From JAJVID01 sp035714085 (lineage in GTDB: Bacteria > Acidobacteriota > Blastocatellia > RBC074), in NCBI GenBank assembly GCA_035714085.1, contig DASTMP010000131.1, forward strand, positions 7,570 through 71,569: DNA of 64,000 bases, in the 5' to 3' direction. Below are positions 1 through 8,753 of this stretch, piece by piece. A program made the translations under genes and the position numbers. Every line of letters begins with the position of its first letter. Within the stretch, counting starts at the first letter, position 1. A model generated the notes under the pieces. That model was not told where the DNA came from, ran no database searches, and saw only the letters and a program-made list of their open reading frames with translations.

Positions 1-3000
1 TATCCGGCAGGCCGAAGTTCGGATGGTTGAATAGATTGAAGAATTCGGTGCGGAATTGGATCGTCGCGGCTTCGCGGATCGCGGTGTTCTTGACCAGCGA
101 GAGGTTGACGTTCTTGTAACTCGGCCCGTCGAGGATGTTGCGGCCCGAATTGCCGAAACTGCCGAACGGGGGAATGGAGAAGGCCGCCGTGTTGAACCAC
201 TGATCCGGAGTCGGGTTATCCAATTTGGCCTGACCAATCAGGTTGGGGCGGTCGTTGCCCAGAAAACCGAGGCTCGAGATGCCGGTGTTACTGTTGTCGA
301 ATTCGGGCAGGAGCGCGACCGTGAACGGGCGACCCGTTTGCAAAGTGATCACGCCGTAAGTCTGCCAGCCGCTGAGCAGTGACGTGGCGAGACCTGAATT
401 GCCGAGCAGGCTCTTTCCTTTCCCGAACGGCAGGTCGTAGGAATAACTCAGCGAGAAGCGATGACGCACGTCGAAACCGGATCGCCCGCGCTCGGCGCTC
501 AGGTCAAAGCTGTTCTGCGGATAGTTCGGATCGCCCGCGCTGGAAAAGATGCCAGAGGCGTTGTCAATCGACTTGCCGTAGGTGTAAGCGCCGAGCAACG
601 CGAGGCCGAAGGCCAAGCGCTGCTGCAGTCGAGCCTGGAGGCTGTGATAGTTGGAAGCGGCGCTTCCTTCCTGCTGCGTGATCTCGCCGAAGAGCGGATT
701 GGGAGGCAGGTTGGGCATTTGTGGGCTGGCCTGCGGTTGATTGATGTCGCGCGCGGCCAGCAGCTTCGCGCCCTTCGATCCGACGTAAGCCAGCTCGGCC
801 ACGAGATTTCTGCCTAGCTGCCGCTGCACACTCAGATTCCAGTGCTGCGTGTACGACGTGCGCAGGTTGCGGTCGAAGGCGAAGGCCGAGGGCGGCGACT
901 GGCTCGGCGTGTTGAATGGGAACGGATTGAAGATCGTCAACGGCGCCTGCTGCGATTGGAAATAGAAGCGGAAATCGTAGAAAGGCGCGTTGAAGTAAAG
1001 CCCTTCGCCCGGCGCGAGCGGCGACTGATCGTAATAAACGCCATATCCCGCGCGGACCACCGTCGCGCTCTCTTTACCCAACGCCCAGGCCAGGGCGACG
1101 CGCGGGGCGAAATTATTCTTGTCCGATTGGTAGCCGGCGCGAGGAACGCCGTTTGTTCCCACCTGAACCAGAGTTCCCGTCGCGGGATCATAAATATTGG
1201 CGCGGTCTTCGGTGTCTACGGGCGGCGAGTTATATTCGTAGCGCAGTCCCACCGAGAGCGTCAGTTGCGGCCTGACTCGGATGCTGTCATTGACGAAGAA
1301 GTTATAGCTTTCGGTCCGCAGATGTTGATGATTGTCCAGCCGCGCGCCTCCGGTGACCAGCGGCAATCCGAGCAGCAGATTGGCAAGCGCATTACCTGTG
1401 ATGAACGGGATAACCGCCGGCGTTCCGTCGGGCAGCCTGAAGGAGACCTGCGATGGGAAAGTGAGCAGGCCGCGCGATTGCACGTCGCGGAAGGCGTTCT
1501 GCTGCGCGTATTGGAAGTTGAATCCGAATTTGAGCAAATGAGCGCCGCGAGAGTAGGTCGCCGTGTCGAGGGCCTGATAGTTGTTAGTGGTTCCGTTCTG
1601 CGGGTTGTTGTATTCGTGACCCAGAGGCGAAAAGCCGGTGACGCGGATGAAGCTCAGACCGAAATCGCGCGGGTTGTTCGACAACTCAGGCAATCCGACC
1701 TGTTGATTGACGCTGACGCCGGGATTTTCGACGAGCACCTGGTTGCTCACGCGGTTGTAGGCCACGCGCGCGTCGTTGATCAGTCGCGGCGAAAAGACGT
1801 GGGTTCCGCCGAGCATCACGTTCTGACCTCGCCTGAGAAGGCTGTTGCCGTAGCCGGGCACGAAGACCTGCGTCACGCCCGAAAAAGGCTCGAAGAGCGT
1901 TCGGTCGGCGAAGCTGTAGCGCGCCGAGAACTGCGTGGCGGCGCTGTACGTGTGGTCGATGCGCGCGTCGAAGAGATCGTTGCGGTCGCGCTGAATCGGC
2001 GACGAGGCGAAATTCAGACCAGGAACGTTGCGGTTCGGCAGCGGATAGAGCGCGGCGATTTGCAAACCGATCGGGTTGAGAAAAAACTGCGGAATCTGGC
2101 CGCCAGGGAAAGGGAACTGTGTCCCGGGAATGAGCGGAGACCCGGAAAGGCTCTGCGAAAAATCGCCCAAGCGCTCGCGCGCCGTCGGCACGTTGGCCAA
2201 GCGCGTTATGCCCTCGCGGAAGCGCGCGCCTTCATAATCGCCGAAGAAGAATGTGCGGTCTTTGACTATGGGACCGCCGAAGGAGAAGCCGAACTGGTTG
2301 CGCTGGTTCCGCGGATCGGGCTGATCAGCCGGAGCGAAATAGTTGCGCGCGTCGAGGACCTGGTTGCGCAGGAATTCATAGGCCGTTCCGTGAAATCCGT
2401 TTGTCCCCGACTTGAGCACGATGTTGACCTGAGCGCCGGCGCTGCGGCCGAACGAGGCGTCGTAGGCGCTAGTCAAAACCTCGAATTCGCGGATCGCGTC
2501 TACAGGCGGTTTGACGCCGAAGGTGTTGAGCTTCGGGTCGACGTTGTAGACGCCGTCGAGCAGGAAGTTGTTGGCGTCCTCGCGTGAGCCGTTGATGTTG
2601 AATGCGAAATCGCCTCGCACCGAGCCGGCGGAGCCTTGAGCGGGTGGCGCTGAGCCGGGAGTGAGCAGGCTCAACTCCAGAAAGTTCCGCCCGTCGAGCG
2701 GCAAGCCCGTCACCTGCCGGTTGTCGATCACCGCGCCTTGTGACGCGCCTTCGTATTTCAACGCGGCGTCAGCGATGGTAATCGGGACAAGATCCCCGGG
2801 CGATACTTCCAACGTCACGTCCAGCCGCGCCTCCTGGTTGACCCGCACAACAAGCTTTTCAGAGGATTTATGGAATCCTTCCTTCTCGACCTCCAAGCGA
2901 TAAGATCCCGGTCGTATCAGCGAGATCGTGAAATCGCCGTTCCCGTCGGTTTTCAGAGCACGGCTTTCATTCGTTCCCTCCTCGATCAGTTTCAATTGCG

Positions 3001-3142
3001 CTCCGGCGATAGAAGCGCCCTGAGGATCGGTGACGCGCCCGCGTATGGCTCCGCGATAGTTCTGAGCGAGCGCCGTAAGCGCAAAACTCGCTATGGCAAG
3101 AAGAAGTCCCAGGGCGATCCTAAAGGTGATTTTGGTCTGCAC
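1..3142 (-). CDS. TonB-dependent receptor, Oar-like (partial, C-terminus off the left edge)
   Basis: Reading the minus strand from 3142 gives one open frame to the window edge, about 1047 codons. It begins with a signal peptide (LLLAIASFALTALAQ). A carboxypeptidase-regulatory (CNA-B-like) domain follows (RGRVTDPQGASIAGAQL, DGNGDFTISLIRPGSYRLEV). A plug region comes next (VTGLPLDGRNFLELSLLTPG, NNFLLDGVYN), then beta-barrel segments typical of large Acidobacteriota/Myxococcus Oar-type receptors (GGPIVKDRTFFFGDYEG, LRYEYNSPPVDTEDRANIYD). The role is outer-membrane transport or surface binding; the substrate is unknown. The start is GTG at 3142, preceded by GAGGT about 7 nt upstream; no better ATG is present. 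Only the last barrel strands are missing. The gene is divergent from the methyltransferase at 3436. Confidence 0.9.
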   Translation of the reverse strand, partial: MQTKITFRIALGLLLAIASFALTALAQNYRGAIRGRVTDPQGASIAGAQLKLIEEGTNESRALKTDGNGDFTISLIRPGSYRLEVEKEGFHKSSEKLVVRVNQEARLDVTLEVSPGDLVPITIADAALKYEGASQGAVIDNRQVTGLPLDGRNFLELSLLTPGSAPPAQGSAGSVRGDFAFNINGSREDANNFLLDGVYNVDPKLNTFGVKPPVDAIREFEVLTSAYDASFGRSAGAQVNIVLKSGTNGFHGTAYEFLRNQVLDARNYFAPADQPDPRNQRNQFGFSFGGPIVKDRTFFFGDYEGARFREGITRLANVPTARERLGDFSQSLSGSPLIPGTQFPFPGGQIPQFFLNPIGLQIAALYPLPNRNVPGLNFASSPIQRDRNDLFDARIDHTYSAATQFSARYSFADRTLFEPFSGVTQVFVPGYGNSLLRRGQNVMLGGTHVFSPRLINDARVAYNRVSNQVLVENPGVSVNQQVGLPELSNNPRDFGLSFIRVTGFSPLGHEYNNPQNGTTNNYQALDTATYSRGAHLLKFGFNFQYAQQNAFRDVQSRGLLTFPSQVSFRLPDGTPAVIPFITGNALANLLLGLPLVTGGARLDNHQHLRTESYNFFVNDSIRVRPQLTLSVGLRYEYNSPPVDTEDRANIYDPATGTLVQVGTNGVPRAGYQSDKNNFAPRVALAWALGKESATVVRAGYGVYYDQSPLAPGEGLYFNAPFYDFRFYFQSQQAPLTIFNPFPFNTPSQSPPSAFAFDRNLRTSYTQHWNLSVQRQLGRNLVAELAYVGSKGAKLLAARDINQPQASPQMPNLPPNPLFGEITQQEGSAASNYHSLQARLQQRLAFGLALLGAYTYGKSIDNASGIFSSAGDPNYPQNSFDLSAERGRSGFDVRHRFSLSYSYDLPFGKGKSLLGNSGLATSLLSGWQTYGVITLQTGRPFTVALLPEFDNSNTGISSLGFLGNDRPNLIGQAKLDNPTPDQWFNTAAFSIPPFGSFGNSGRNILDGPSYKNVNLSLVKNTAIREAATIQFRTEFFNLFNHPNFGLPD

Positions 3143-3435
3143 GATTAAACCTCGTTTTGTTTTTATGACTTTTCGGGAAATGTTTTGAGAGTCAGCTTAC
3201 GCCCGCGTTTCGGCGAAAGTTTCAGTCTTTAATGTTGGATTCCGATCAACAGGAGCGAGGGCGACTCGATCAGTCGCTTATACGAGGTTTCATTGCGAAC
3301 AGATGCGAAATGAATGTCACACCGACGACGGCCACATTGCAAGGCCCGCTAAAAACCGATACCCTGCCCCATATTTCAAACCCGACAATTTCGTCAACAT
3401 CATCCCGACGCTCTTGTTATTTCTGAAAGGAGTCT
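3143..3435. other. Divergent intergenic region
   Basis: This gap of about 290 bases lies between the minus-strand TonB receptor and the plus-strand methyltransferase, so it must hold promoters for both. It is more AT-rich than the flanking genes. I see a clear Shine-Dalgarno for the rightward gene (AAAGGAGT just before 3436) and GAGGT for the leftward one, but no convincing -35/-10 pair or operator palindrome. Confidence 0.4.
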
Positions 3436-4452
3436 ATGTCAGCGAAATCATCCAGGCCCTCGCCCGAACTCTTCTTCCGAAGCATCAACGGGTTTCAACA
3501 TACGCGGGCGCTCGAAGGCGCGATTGAATTGGATGTCTTCACAGCGATCGCCGAAGGCAAGACGAGCGCAAAGGCGCTGGCGGAAAGCCGACAGGCTTCG
3601 GAGCGCGGGATGCGTATTCTGTGCGATTGCCTGACGGTCATGGGTTTTCTGACCAAGGCGGGCGGTAATTACGAATTGACGCCAGATTCGGCGATGTTTC
3701 TAGATAAGCGCTTACCGACTTATGTGGGCGGCACGGTCGAGTTTCTGCTCTCTCCGACCATTGAGCAGGCGTACAGAGATGTGACCGCCGCCGTGCGAAA
3801 AGGCGGAACGGTCCTTAACGATGAAGGCACGATGTCGCCCGACCACCCGGTCTGGGTGAGGTTCGCGCGCGCAATGCAGCCGCTCGCTTTTGGAATGGCG
3901 CAAATGCTCACCGGACTGGTCAAACTCGACCCCGACAAAAAGGCGAAGGCGCTGGACATAGCGGCCAGCCATGGGATGTACGGTCTGGCGTTCGCGCGAC
4001 AATATCCGAAATTGGAGGTCGTCGCGGTCGATTGGGCGAACGTGCTCGAAGTCGGAAGGGAGAACGCCGAGAAGTTCGGCGTCGCCGATCGCTGGCGCGC
4101 GCTGCCGGGAAGCGCGTTCGACGCCGATTTCGGCAAAGACTATGACCTGGTCTTGATTCCGAACTTCTTACACCACTTCGACCCGCCGACCAACGAGAAG
4201 CTGATGCGAAAGATTCATGCGGCGCTCGTTGAAGGCGGGCGCGCAGTAACCGTCGAATTCGTTCCCGACGAAGACCGCGCGGGGCCGCAGCAGTCCGTCA
4301 TGTTCGCGTTGAGCATGCTCGCGTCAACGGCCTGCGGAGACGCGTACACTTTCTCCGAATACGAGAAGATGTTCTCCAGCGCGGGATTCTCTCGCAACGA
4401 GTTGATCGAAATGCCAATGGGATTCCAGCGGCTGATCATTTCGTACAAGTAG
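3436..4452 (+). CDS. SAM-dependent methyltransferase, O-methyltransferase (dimerisation-domain) type
   Basis: The product is 338 aa. Residues about 10-100 form the winged-helix dimerisation domain of plant-type/antibiotic O-methyltransferases (FFRSINGFQHTRALEGAIEL, then MRILCDCLTVMGFLTK and YELTPDSAMFL). The C-terminal half is a Rossmann methyltransferase fold with motif I ALDIAASHGMYG, an acidic SAM-ribose ligand in VVAVDWANVLEVG, and LIPNFLHHF. Motif I has AASHG where most relatives have GGGHG, but the fold looks intact. It probably methylates a small hydroxylated molecule; the substrate cannot be read from sequence. AAAGGAGT lies 4 nt before the ATG. No biosynthetic neighbours are present, so it appears to be a single-gene unit. 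Confidence 0.85.
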   Translation: MSAKSSRPSPELFFRSINGFQHTRALEGAIELDVFTAIAEGKTSAKALAESRQASERGMRILCDCLTVMGFLTKAGGNYELTPDSAMFLDKRLPTYVGGTVEFLLSPTIEQAYRDVTAAVRKGGTVLNDEGTMSPDHPVWVRFARAMQPLAFGMAQMLTGLVKLDPDKKAKALDIAASHGMYGLAFARQYPKLEVVAVDWANVLEVGRENAEKFGVADRWRALPGSAFDADFGKDYDLVLIPNFLHHFDPPTNEKLMRKIHAALVEGGRAVTVEFVPDEDRAGPQQSVMFALSMLASTACGDAYTFSEYEKMFSSAGFSRNELIEMPMGFQRLIISYK

Positions 4453-4533
4453 CCAATCACAAGGCGCGAATCCCGTCTCTTTTCCGAGAAGTTCAACATG
4501 TCGCGTTGCGACGACCGGAAAAGAATGAAAATC

Positions 4534-4604
4534 AACCACGAAGAACCGAAGAACACGAAGACTTTCTTCTGTTCTTTCTTCGTGTTCTTCGTTTCTTCAT
4601 GGTT
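4534..4604. repeat. Long hairpin built from CGAAGAAC words
   Basis: The arms are 4534-4560 and 4578-4604 (27 nt each, two mismatches) with a 17-nt loop. The arms consist of repeated words of the form CGAAGAAC/ACACGAAG. It lies between two convergent genes (methyltransferase and tsaD), so it could act as a bidirectional transcription stop. Its low-complexity word structure matches the architecture of the other hairpins in this window. Confidence 0.75.
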
Positions 4605-4642
4605 ATTTTCCGAAGGAGCCTTCATGTGAATGTCGCGACGAC

Positions 4643-5731
4643 CTATAGCCGATACCGCGCCTTCTTCCCCGTCTTAGTTTCTTCGACATCCACGTTTTGC
4701 AATCGCAGACTCACATCCGCGCTCATCTCCCATCCGGCGCATTCGCCGCGCAGCAGCTTCGGATAGCCTGCGGCGGCGATCATCGCGGCGTTGTCGGTGG
4801 TGTATATCGGCGAAGGGATATAGGCTGGCGCGCCCAACTCATCAGCCAGTTGTCTGACCGTCGCACGCAGTTCGCTGTTGCAGGCCACGCCGCCGGCCAG
4901 GATGATCGTCTTCGGCCGGTATTGTTCGGCCGCTTTGCGGAGGCTGCGGACCAGAGCGCGGACGACCGCGTTCTGAAAACTCGCGCAGAGGTCGAGGATT
5001 TGTTGAGACGGATTCGCCGGGTCTGCGACGGGTTCGACGTTGTTTTCCCGCACGTAGCGCAGCACGGCGGTCTTCAACCCGCTGAAAGAGAAATCTAGAC
5101 TGAGTCTGTTATCTTCTTTTGATTTGATCTCGGCCAGAGGGAAAATGATCGCGCGTTTATCGCCACGTTGGGCCAGGCGGTCGATCACCGGGCCGCCGGG
5201 ATAGCCCAGTCCGATCAGCTTCGAGACTTTGTCGAAGGCTTCGCCGCCGGCGTCGTCGCGAGTGCGTCCCACAAGTTTGTATTTTTCCGCTTCGGGAATC
5301 AGGAAGAGGTTGGTGTGCCCGCCCGAAACGATCAGCGCCAGCGCAGGGTATTCGGGGGGCGGGTATTCAAAGGCCACTGAATAGACGTGGCCTTCGATGT
5401 GGTTTACGCCGACGAACGGTTTATGCGTGGCGAACGCGACGCCCTTGGCGTAGTTGACTCCGACGAGCAGCGAGCCGACCAGACCCGGACCTTGCGTGAC
5501 CGCGAGGCCGTCGATGTCGTAAAAGGTCACGCCGGCCGCGGCCAACGCCCCGCCGACCACGTCGCTGATCTTTTCCAGGTGCTCGCGCGAGGCCAGCTCG
5601 GGCACGACGCCCCCGTATTTCTTGTGCGTGGCGATCTGCGAGGCGATGACATTTGAACGGACTTTGACGCCGTCTTCGATGACGGCGGCGGCTGTCTCAT
5701 CGCACGAACTTTCGATTCCTAGAGTAAGCAT
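4643..5731 (-). CDS. tsaD: tRNA N6-adenosine threonylcarbamoyltransferase TsaD
   Basis: The product is 362 aa, the usual length for bacterial TsaD (Kae1/YgjD family). It transfers the threonylcarbamoyl group from TC-AMP to A37 of ANN-decoding tRNAs, working with TsaB and TsaE in the cytoplasm. Visible signatures are the N-terminal ASKHA motif LGIESSCDETAAAV and the metal-binding HIEGH (H111, H115). Further signatures are the nucleotide-binding LIVSGGHTNL and ILAGGVACNS and the C-terminal TDNAAMIAAAG. Neither tsaB nor tsaE is adjacent. The start ATG at 5731 fits the conserved MLTLGIESSCDE beginning. The gene is read toward the hairpin at 4534-4604. Confidence 0.97.
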   Translation of the reverse strand: MLTLGIESSCDETAAAVIEDGVKVRSNVIASQIATHKKYGGVVPELASREHLEKISDVVGGALAAAGVTFYDIDGLAVTQGPGLVGSLLVGVNYAKGVAFATHKPFVGVNHIEGHVYSVAFEYPPPEYPALALIVSGGHTNLFLIPEAEKYKLVGRTRDDAGGEAFDKVSKLIGLGYPGGPVIDRLAQRGDKRAIIFPLAEIKSKEDNRLSLDFSFSGLKTAVLRYVRENNVEPVADPANPSQQILDLCASFQNAVVRALVRSLRKAAEQYRPKTIILAGGVACNSELRATVRQLADELGAPAYIPSPIYTTDNAAMIAAAGYPKLLRGECAGWEMSADVSLRLQNVDVEETKTGKKARYRL

Positions 5732-5752
5732 TCGGCCAAATCAACTTCAATG

Positions 5753-5806
5753 GGGAATGGGGAGTACGGATAAGGCGCGCTCTCCCATTCCCCACTCCCC
5801 ATTCCC
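5753..5806. repeat. Hairpin of GGGGAAT/GGGAGT words
   Basis: The arms GGGAATGGGGAGT (5753-5765) and its complement (5794-5806) are perfect over 13 nt and continue imperfectly. The same words make up the hairpins at 14134-14222, 15051-15138 and 30409-30504. It separates tsaD from the upstream PP2C gene, both on the minus strand. Confidence 0.7.
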
Positions 5807-5828
5807 TATTCCCTTTACTGCTCTACCA

Positions 5829-7253
5829 CTAGGCCTTTCCTTCAGTGGAGGCGGAAGCGGCCGCGGCCACCGATTGGCGTCTGATCACGACGACCGTGCT
5901 GTCGTCCCTGTTCTGATCGTATCCGGGCTGCGCGCAATCGAAGATCCGATGGCAGAGCGTGGTGACTTCGGCGCCGCTGAACTTCTCGGCCAGCGCTTCG
6001 ACCTCGCTGACGCCTTTGTCGCGGCTGTCGGTGATCTTGGCGAACACGCCGTCGGTGTAGATCACCAGTTGGTCGCGGGCGGGGAACTGGACGACCGATT
6101 CGGTGAAAGTGGCCTCGACTTGCGCGCCGACCGGGCCGCAAGTGACGGGCAGTTGTTTATGGTTGATCGTTTGCGCGCCCTGCGGCTTGCTCATCTGGAT
6201 CATCGGCAGATGGCCCGCGTTGACATAGCGCATCTTCTCGCCTTCCCATCGGGCGAGCGCGCAGGTGAAGGTCCTGCGACCCCCGTATTTCTCCAGCAGA
6301 TATTCGTTCAACTCTTCCAGGATCTTCGGCAGGTCTGTTTCGCGGCTGATTATCTTGGCCAGACGCTGATGCAGATCGGCGACCTCGCCGAGGGCCTCGA
6401 AACCCCGTCCGCCTAAATCGCCCGCAGCGACGAGTGGGCCGCCGGGCGTCTCGAAGATGTGAAAATAATCGCCGCCGGTCTCAGTCCCCGCGCCATGTTT
6501 CGACGAAACCCAGATCTCCGGCAGATCGACGATCGGCGGAGGCAGGAAGAGTTGATGCGCTTTCTGGACCAGATCAAGCTCATTCCGCCTGGCGCCGAGA
6601 TCGAAGGCTTCTTCGATCGCTTTGCCTGCTATGTTGACCGCCAGGTCTTTCGGCTTACTCGACCCCCTCACGAAGACGAAGGCCGTCATAAACAACAGCG
6701 TGACGCGGAAAAAGGGAGAGCTTCCGGCCCATAGCGAGATCGCGGCGTAACCCACGCCCGCATAAGCGGCGGCCTTGAGCGCGACCGACATGCGGCGTCG
6801 ATTGGCCGCTATCGCCAGAATCGGGAAGTAGCAGAGGAAAATGTCCGAGCCGAGTCCAGGAAAGAGTCTCCGCCAGACAAACGCCGCCAGCCCCAGATGA
6901 ACGATCGTCAGATCGATCATCGTCATCGTCGTCAGATTGGCGTCCGGCGATTTATTCGACACCGCGCCGACCGCCGCCATCACCATCCATGCGCCGGCCA
7001 ATTGCAAATAGATGTATTTCGCATTCAACGGATTGTTCCATGTCCAGATCGCTGACGCGGCGAAGATGACGGCGAAGAGCCAACGCGCCTTGGTCGCCCA
7101 GCCCTCTGCTGCGCGCGCCTGTTCGTTGAGCGCCTCATCCACCTGTTTAGGAAGACGGTCTTTCAGTTGTTTCATGGCGACGAGCTTATCCTTGAGTTTG
7201 TCGATTGGATTGACGGAAACGCGGCCGAACCTGTGGCGGCTCGCAATCGAAGT
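5829..7253 (-). CDS. Membrane-anchored PP2C/SpoIIE-type serine phosphatase
   Basis: The product is about 474 aa from the ATG at 7253. The N-terminal half holds several membrane segments (WLFAVIFAASAIWTW, IYLQLAGAWMVMAAVGAV, FFRVTLLFMTAFVFV). The C-terminal half is a SpoIIE/RsbU-like PP2C domain with metal-binding GGDYFHIF, AAGDLGGRGFEALG, FTCALARWEG, MRYVNAGHLPMI and LVIYTDGVFA. Such proteins dephosphorylate partner proteins, often anti-sigma-factor antagonists; no partner-switch gene is nearby. The start is uncertain: 7268, 7253 and 7175 are all in frame. I chose 7253 because a weak GAAG precedes it and codon usage looks coding from there. 7175 would avoid overlap with the small ORF at 7186-7416. 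Confidence 0.85.
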   Translation of the reverse strand, partial: TSIASRHRFGRVSVNPIDKLKDKLVAMKQLKDRLPKQVDEALNEQARAAEGWATKARWLFAVIFAASAIWTWNNPLNAKYIYLQLAGAWMVMAAVGAVSNKSPDANLTTMTMIDLTIVHLGLAAFVWRRLFPGLGSDIFLCYFPILAIAANRRRMSVALKAAAYAGVGYAAISLWAGSSPFFRVTLLFMTAFVFVRGSSKPKDLAVNIAGKAIEEAFDLGARRNELDLVQKAHQLFLPPPIVDLPEIWVSSKHGAGTETGGDYFHIFETPGGPLVAAGDLGGRGFEALGEVADLHQRLAKIISRETDLPKILEELNEYLLEKYGGRRTFTCALARWEGEKMRYVNAGHLPMIQMSKPQGAQTINHKQLPVTCGPVGAQVEATFTESVVQFPARDQLVIYTDGVFAKITDSRDKGVSEVEALAEKFSGAEVTTLCHRIFDCAQPGYDQNRDDSTVVVIRRQSVAAAASASTEGKA

Positions 7254-7416
7254 CATAAAATACTTCATTGGCGTCGCGTTCGCAAAAAAGTGTGATACCG
7301 AACCTTTCCAACTCGAATTTGACAGAGTATTGACCGGGGAAGAGGTTAAGCAGGTATCGCCGCATAATAATCCTCCACTTCTTTGGATCCCTGGGTCGGA
7401 GCGCATAAAGAGTCAT
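7186..7416 (-). CDS. Possible small protein of unknown function (76 aa)
   Basis: This short frame overlaps the 5' end of the phosphatase gene in another frame. It starts at an ATG preceded by GGGG 8 nt upstream. The translation has a protein-like mix in its first 55 residues (RIIMRRYLLNLFPGQYSVKF, FGITLFCERDANEVFYDFD), then becomes Arg/Gln-rich. I recognise no family. If real, it would be translated just before the phosphatase, whose start would then more likely be 7175. Confidence 0.3.
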   Translation of the reverse strand: MTLYALRPRDPKKWRIIMRRYLLNLFPGQYSVKFELERFGITLFCERDANEVFYDFDCEPPQVRPRFRQSNRQTQG

Positions 7417-7514
7417 TGGCAGACCCCGACGCCATTCGGAGTAGTTGAAATTTTTACTTCTACTGCCCCAGCAACGCTTTTGACGTGACGTAATTTATGT
7501 TGTTATAGGAGTGT

Positions 7515-7532
7515 TAAGAAAGCGCTTTCTTA
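7515..7532. promoter_or_regulatory. Perfect 18-nt palindrome, operator-like
   Basis: TAAGAAAGCGCTTTCTTA is a perfect palindrome. Its core resembles LacI/GalR-family (cre-like) operators with a central CG. It abuts the inferred right end of the tnpB element at 7533 and lies about 100 bases upstream of the minus-strand small ORF and phosphatase. It could be an operator for that unit or the original landing site of the element. Confidence 0.4.
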
Positions 7533-7690
7533 TTGACATTCTCCCACCGCCAAACGCTTGCGCGTTATGGCGGGGGATTCCTACGCTGAACGCCGTCGCT
7601 CATTTCTCGTAGGCGTGACTTTCCGGGCGTCCCACCCGGTAGTTTTTATCCACTTCAGCAGGTATTGGCCTGCTTTCTTGATATTTATCG
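7533..7690 (-). ncRNA. Predicted omega (reRNA) guide RNA of TnpB
   Basis: In characterised TnpB systems the guide RNA scaffold covers the 3' end of tnpB plus the right end, and the guide is the flanking DNA beyond the element. Here the scaffold would include the right-end hairpin at 7541-7577, and the guide would start at 7532 reading down. The 5' limit given is approximate. This is inferred from element architecture alone. Confidence 0.35.
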
Positions 7691-8753
7691 CCGCATTGAT
7701 GTCTCTGTCATGGCGGACTCCACATGCCGGGCAGTCCCATTCCCGAATCGATAGCGGCAATTCATCTAACAGATGCCCACACGACGAACACAATTTCGAC
7801 GAAGGAAAGAACCTCTCCAATGGCAGATAGGTCCTCCCATACCATTTCGCCTTGTATTCCAATTCGCGGAATATTTCGGCGAACGCCGCGTCTCCAATGT
7901 GCCTGGCCAGATTATGATTTTTCAGCATCCCTGCCACGTTCAGTCCTTCGACATAGATCGCTTGGTTTTCGCGGATGATCTTCGTCGTGAATTGCTGAAG
8001 CGTATTTCTTCGGGTATCACTGATTTTGGCATGCAGTCGCGCCACTCTAAATCTGGCCTTTGCCCTATTATTACTATCCTTGACCTTACGCGACAGACGG
8101 CGCTGAAATATCCGCAATCGCTTTTCATGCTTCACGAGCGGGCGAGGATTTTCGATCTTCTCGCCGTCGCTGGTCGTGGCCAGCGTCTTAATACCGACGT
8201 CTATGCCGACTTCGGCTTTGGTCTTTTTGAGCGGCTTGACGTCGGTTTCAACCAGGATGCTGACAAAATAGCGCCCACTTGTGTCCTGGCTGATCGTCAG
8301 ATTGAGGATTTTAGCGTCATCAGGAAGCGGGCGACTCCAAACAATGTCGAGCGGCTCGGATTGCTTTGCCAGTGTGATTCGCCCGTCTCTAAAGGTGAAG
8401 GCATTGGTGGCGTAGCGAGCCGATTGGCGATGACGGCGAGATTTAAATTTCGGATATTGCGCCCGCTTCTCGAAGAAGTTCGTGAAAGCTGTATCGAGAT
8501 TGCGGAGCGATTGTTGAAGGACGACCGAACTGACCCCGGAAAGAAAGGCTTTCTCAGGCTCCTGTTTCCATTGGGTGAGTTTCAATGCGGTGTCGTGATA
8601 GCCGAGGGATTTCTGCTCCTGCAGCCAGGCCTTGCTGCGGTAGTTCAAAGCCTGATTGTAAACAAAGCGAGCGCAGCCGAAGGTTTTAGCGAGTTGAGCC
8701 GCCTGATCATCAGAGGGGAAGAATCTATATTTGAAGGCCTTTTGGACTATCAC
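7581..8753 (-). CDS. tnpB: RNA-guided endonuclease TnpB (OrfB, IS200/IS605 family)
   Basis: The product is 390 aa, about normal for a full-length TnpB. The N-terminal helix-turn-helix/OrfB region begins KAFKYRFFPSDDQAAQL. The RuvC-like catalytic residues appear intact: D185 in EVGIDVGIKTLA, E269 in IYVEGLNVAGM and D351 in HDRDINAAINI. A zinc finger is complete (C322, C325, C341, C344: CSSCG and CPACG). The family uses a guide RNA from the element's right end to cut DNA next to a TAM, which promotes retention of the element. With all catalytic residues present it looks active. There is no accompanying tnpA. The element sits directly upstream of the oxidoreductase start at 8911. Confidence 0.93.
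   Translation of the reverse strand: MIVQKAFKYRFFPSDDQAAQLAKTFGCARFVYNQALNYRSKAWLQEQKSLGYHDTALKLTQWKQEPEKAFLSGVSSVVLQQSLRNLDTAFTNFFEKRAQYPKFKSRRHRQSARYATNAFTFRDGRITLAKQSEPLDIVWSRPLPDDAKILNLTISQDTSGRYFVSILVETDVKPLKKTKAEVGIDVGIKTLATTSDGEKIENPRPLVKHEKRLRIFQRRLSRKVKDSNNRAKARFRVARLHAKISDTRRNTLQQFTTKIIRENQAIYVEGLNVAGMLKNHNLARHIGDAAFAEIFRELEYKAKWYGRTYLPLERFFPSSKLCSSCGHLLDELPLSIREWDCPACGVRHDRDINAAINIKKAGQYLLKWIKTTGWDARKVTPTRNERRRSA

Noticed and set aside
842..2587. Long plus-strand open frame of 581 codons
   Set aside because: It is Arg/Val/Glu-rich and antisense to the TonB receptor, whose minus-strand translation has clear family motifs. GC-rich codon usage commonly leaves such antisense frames open.
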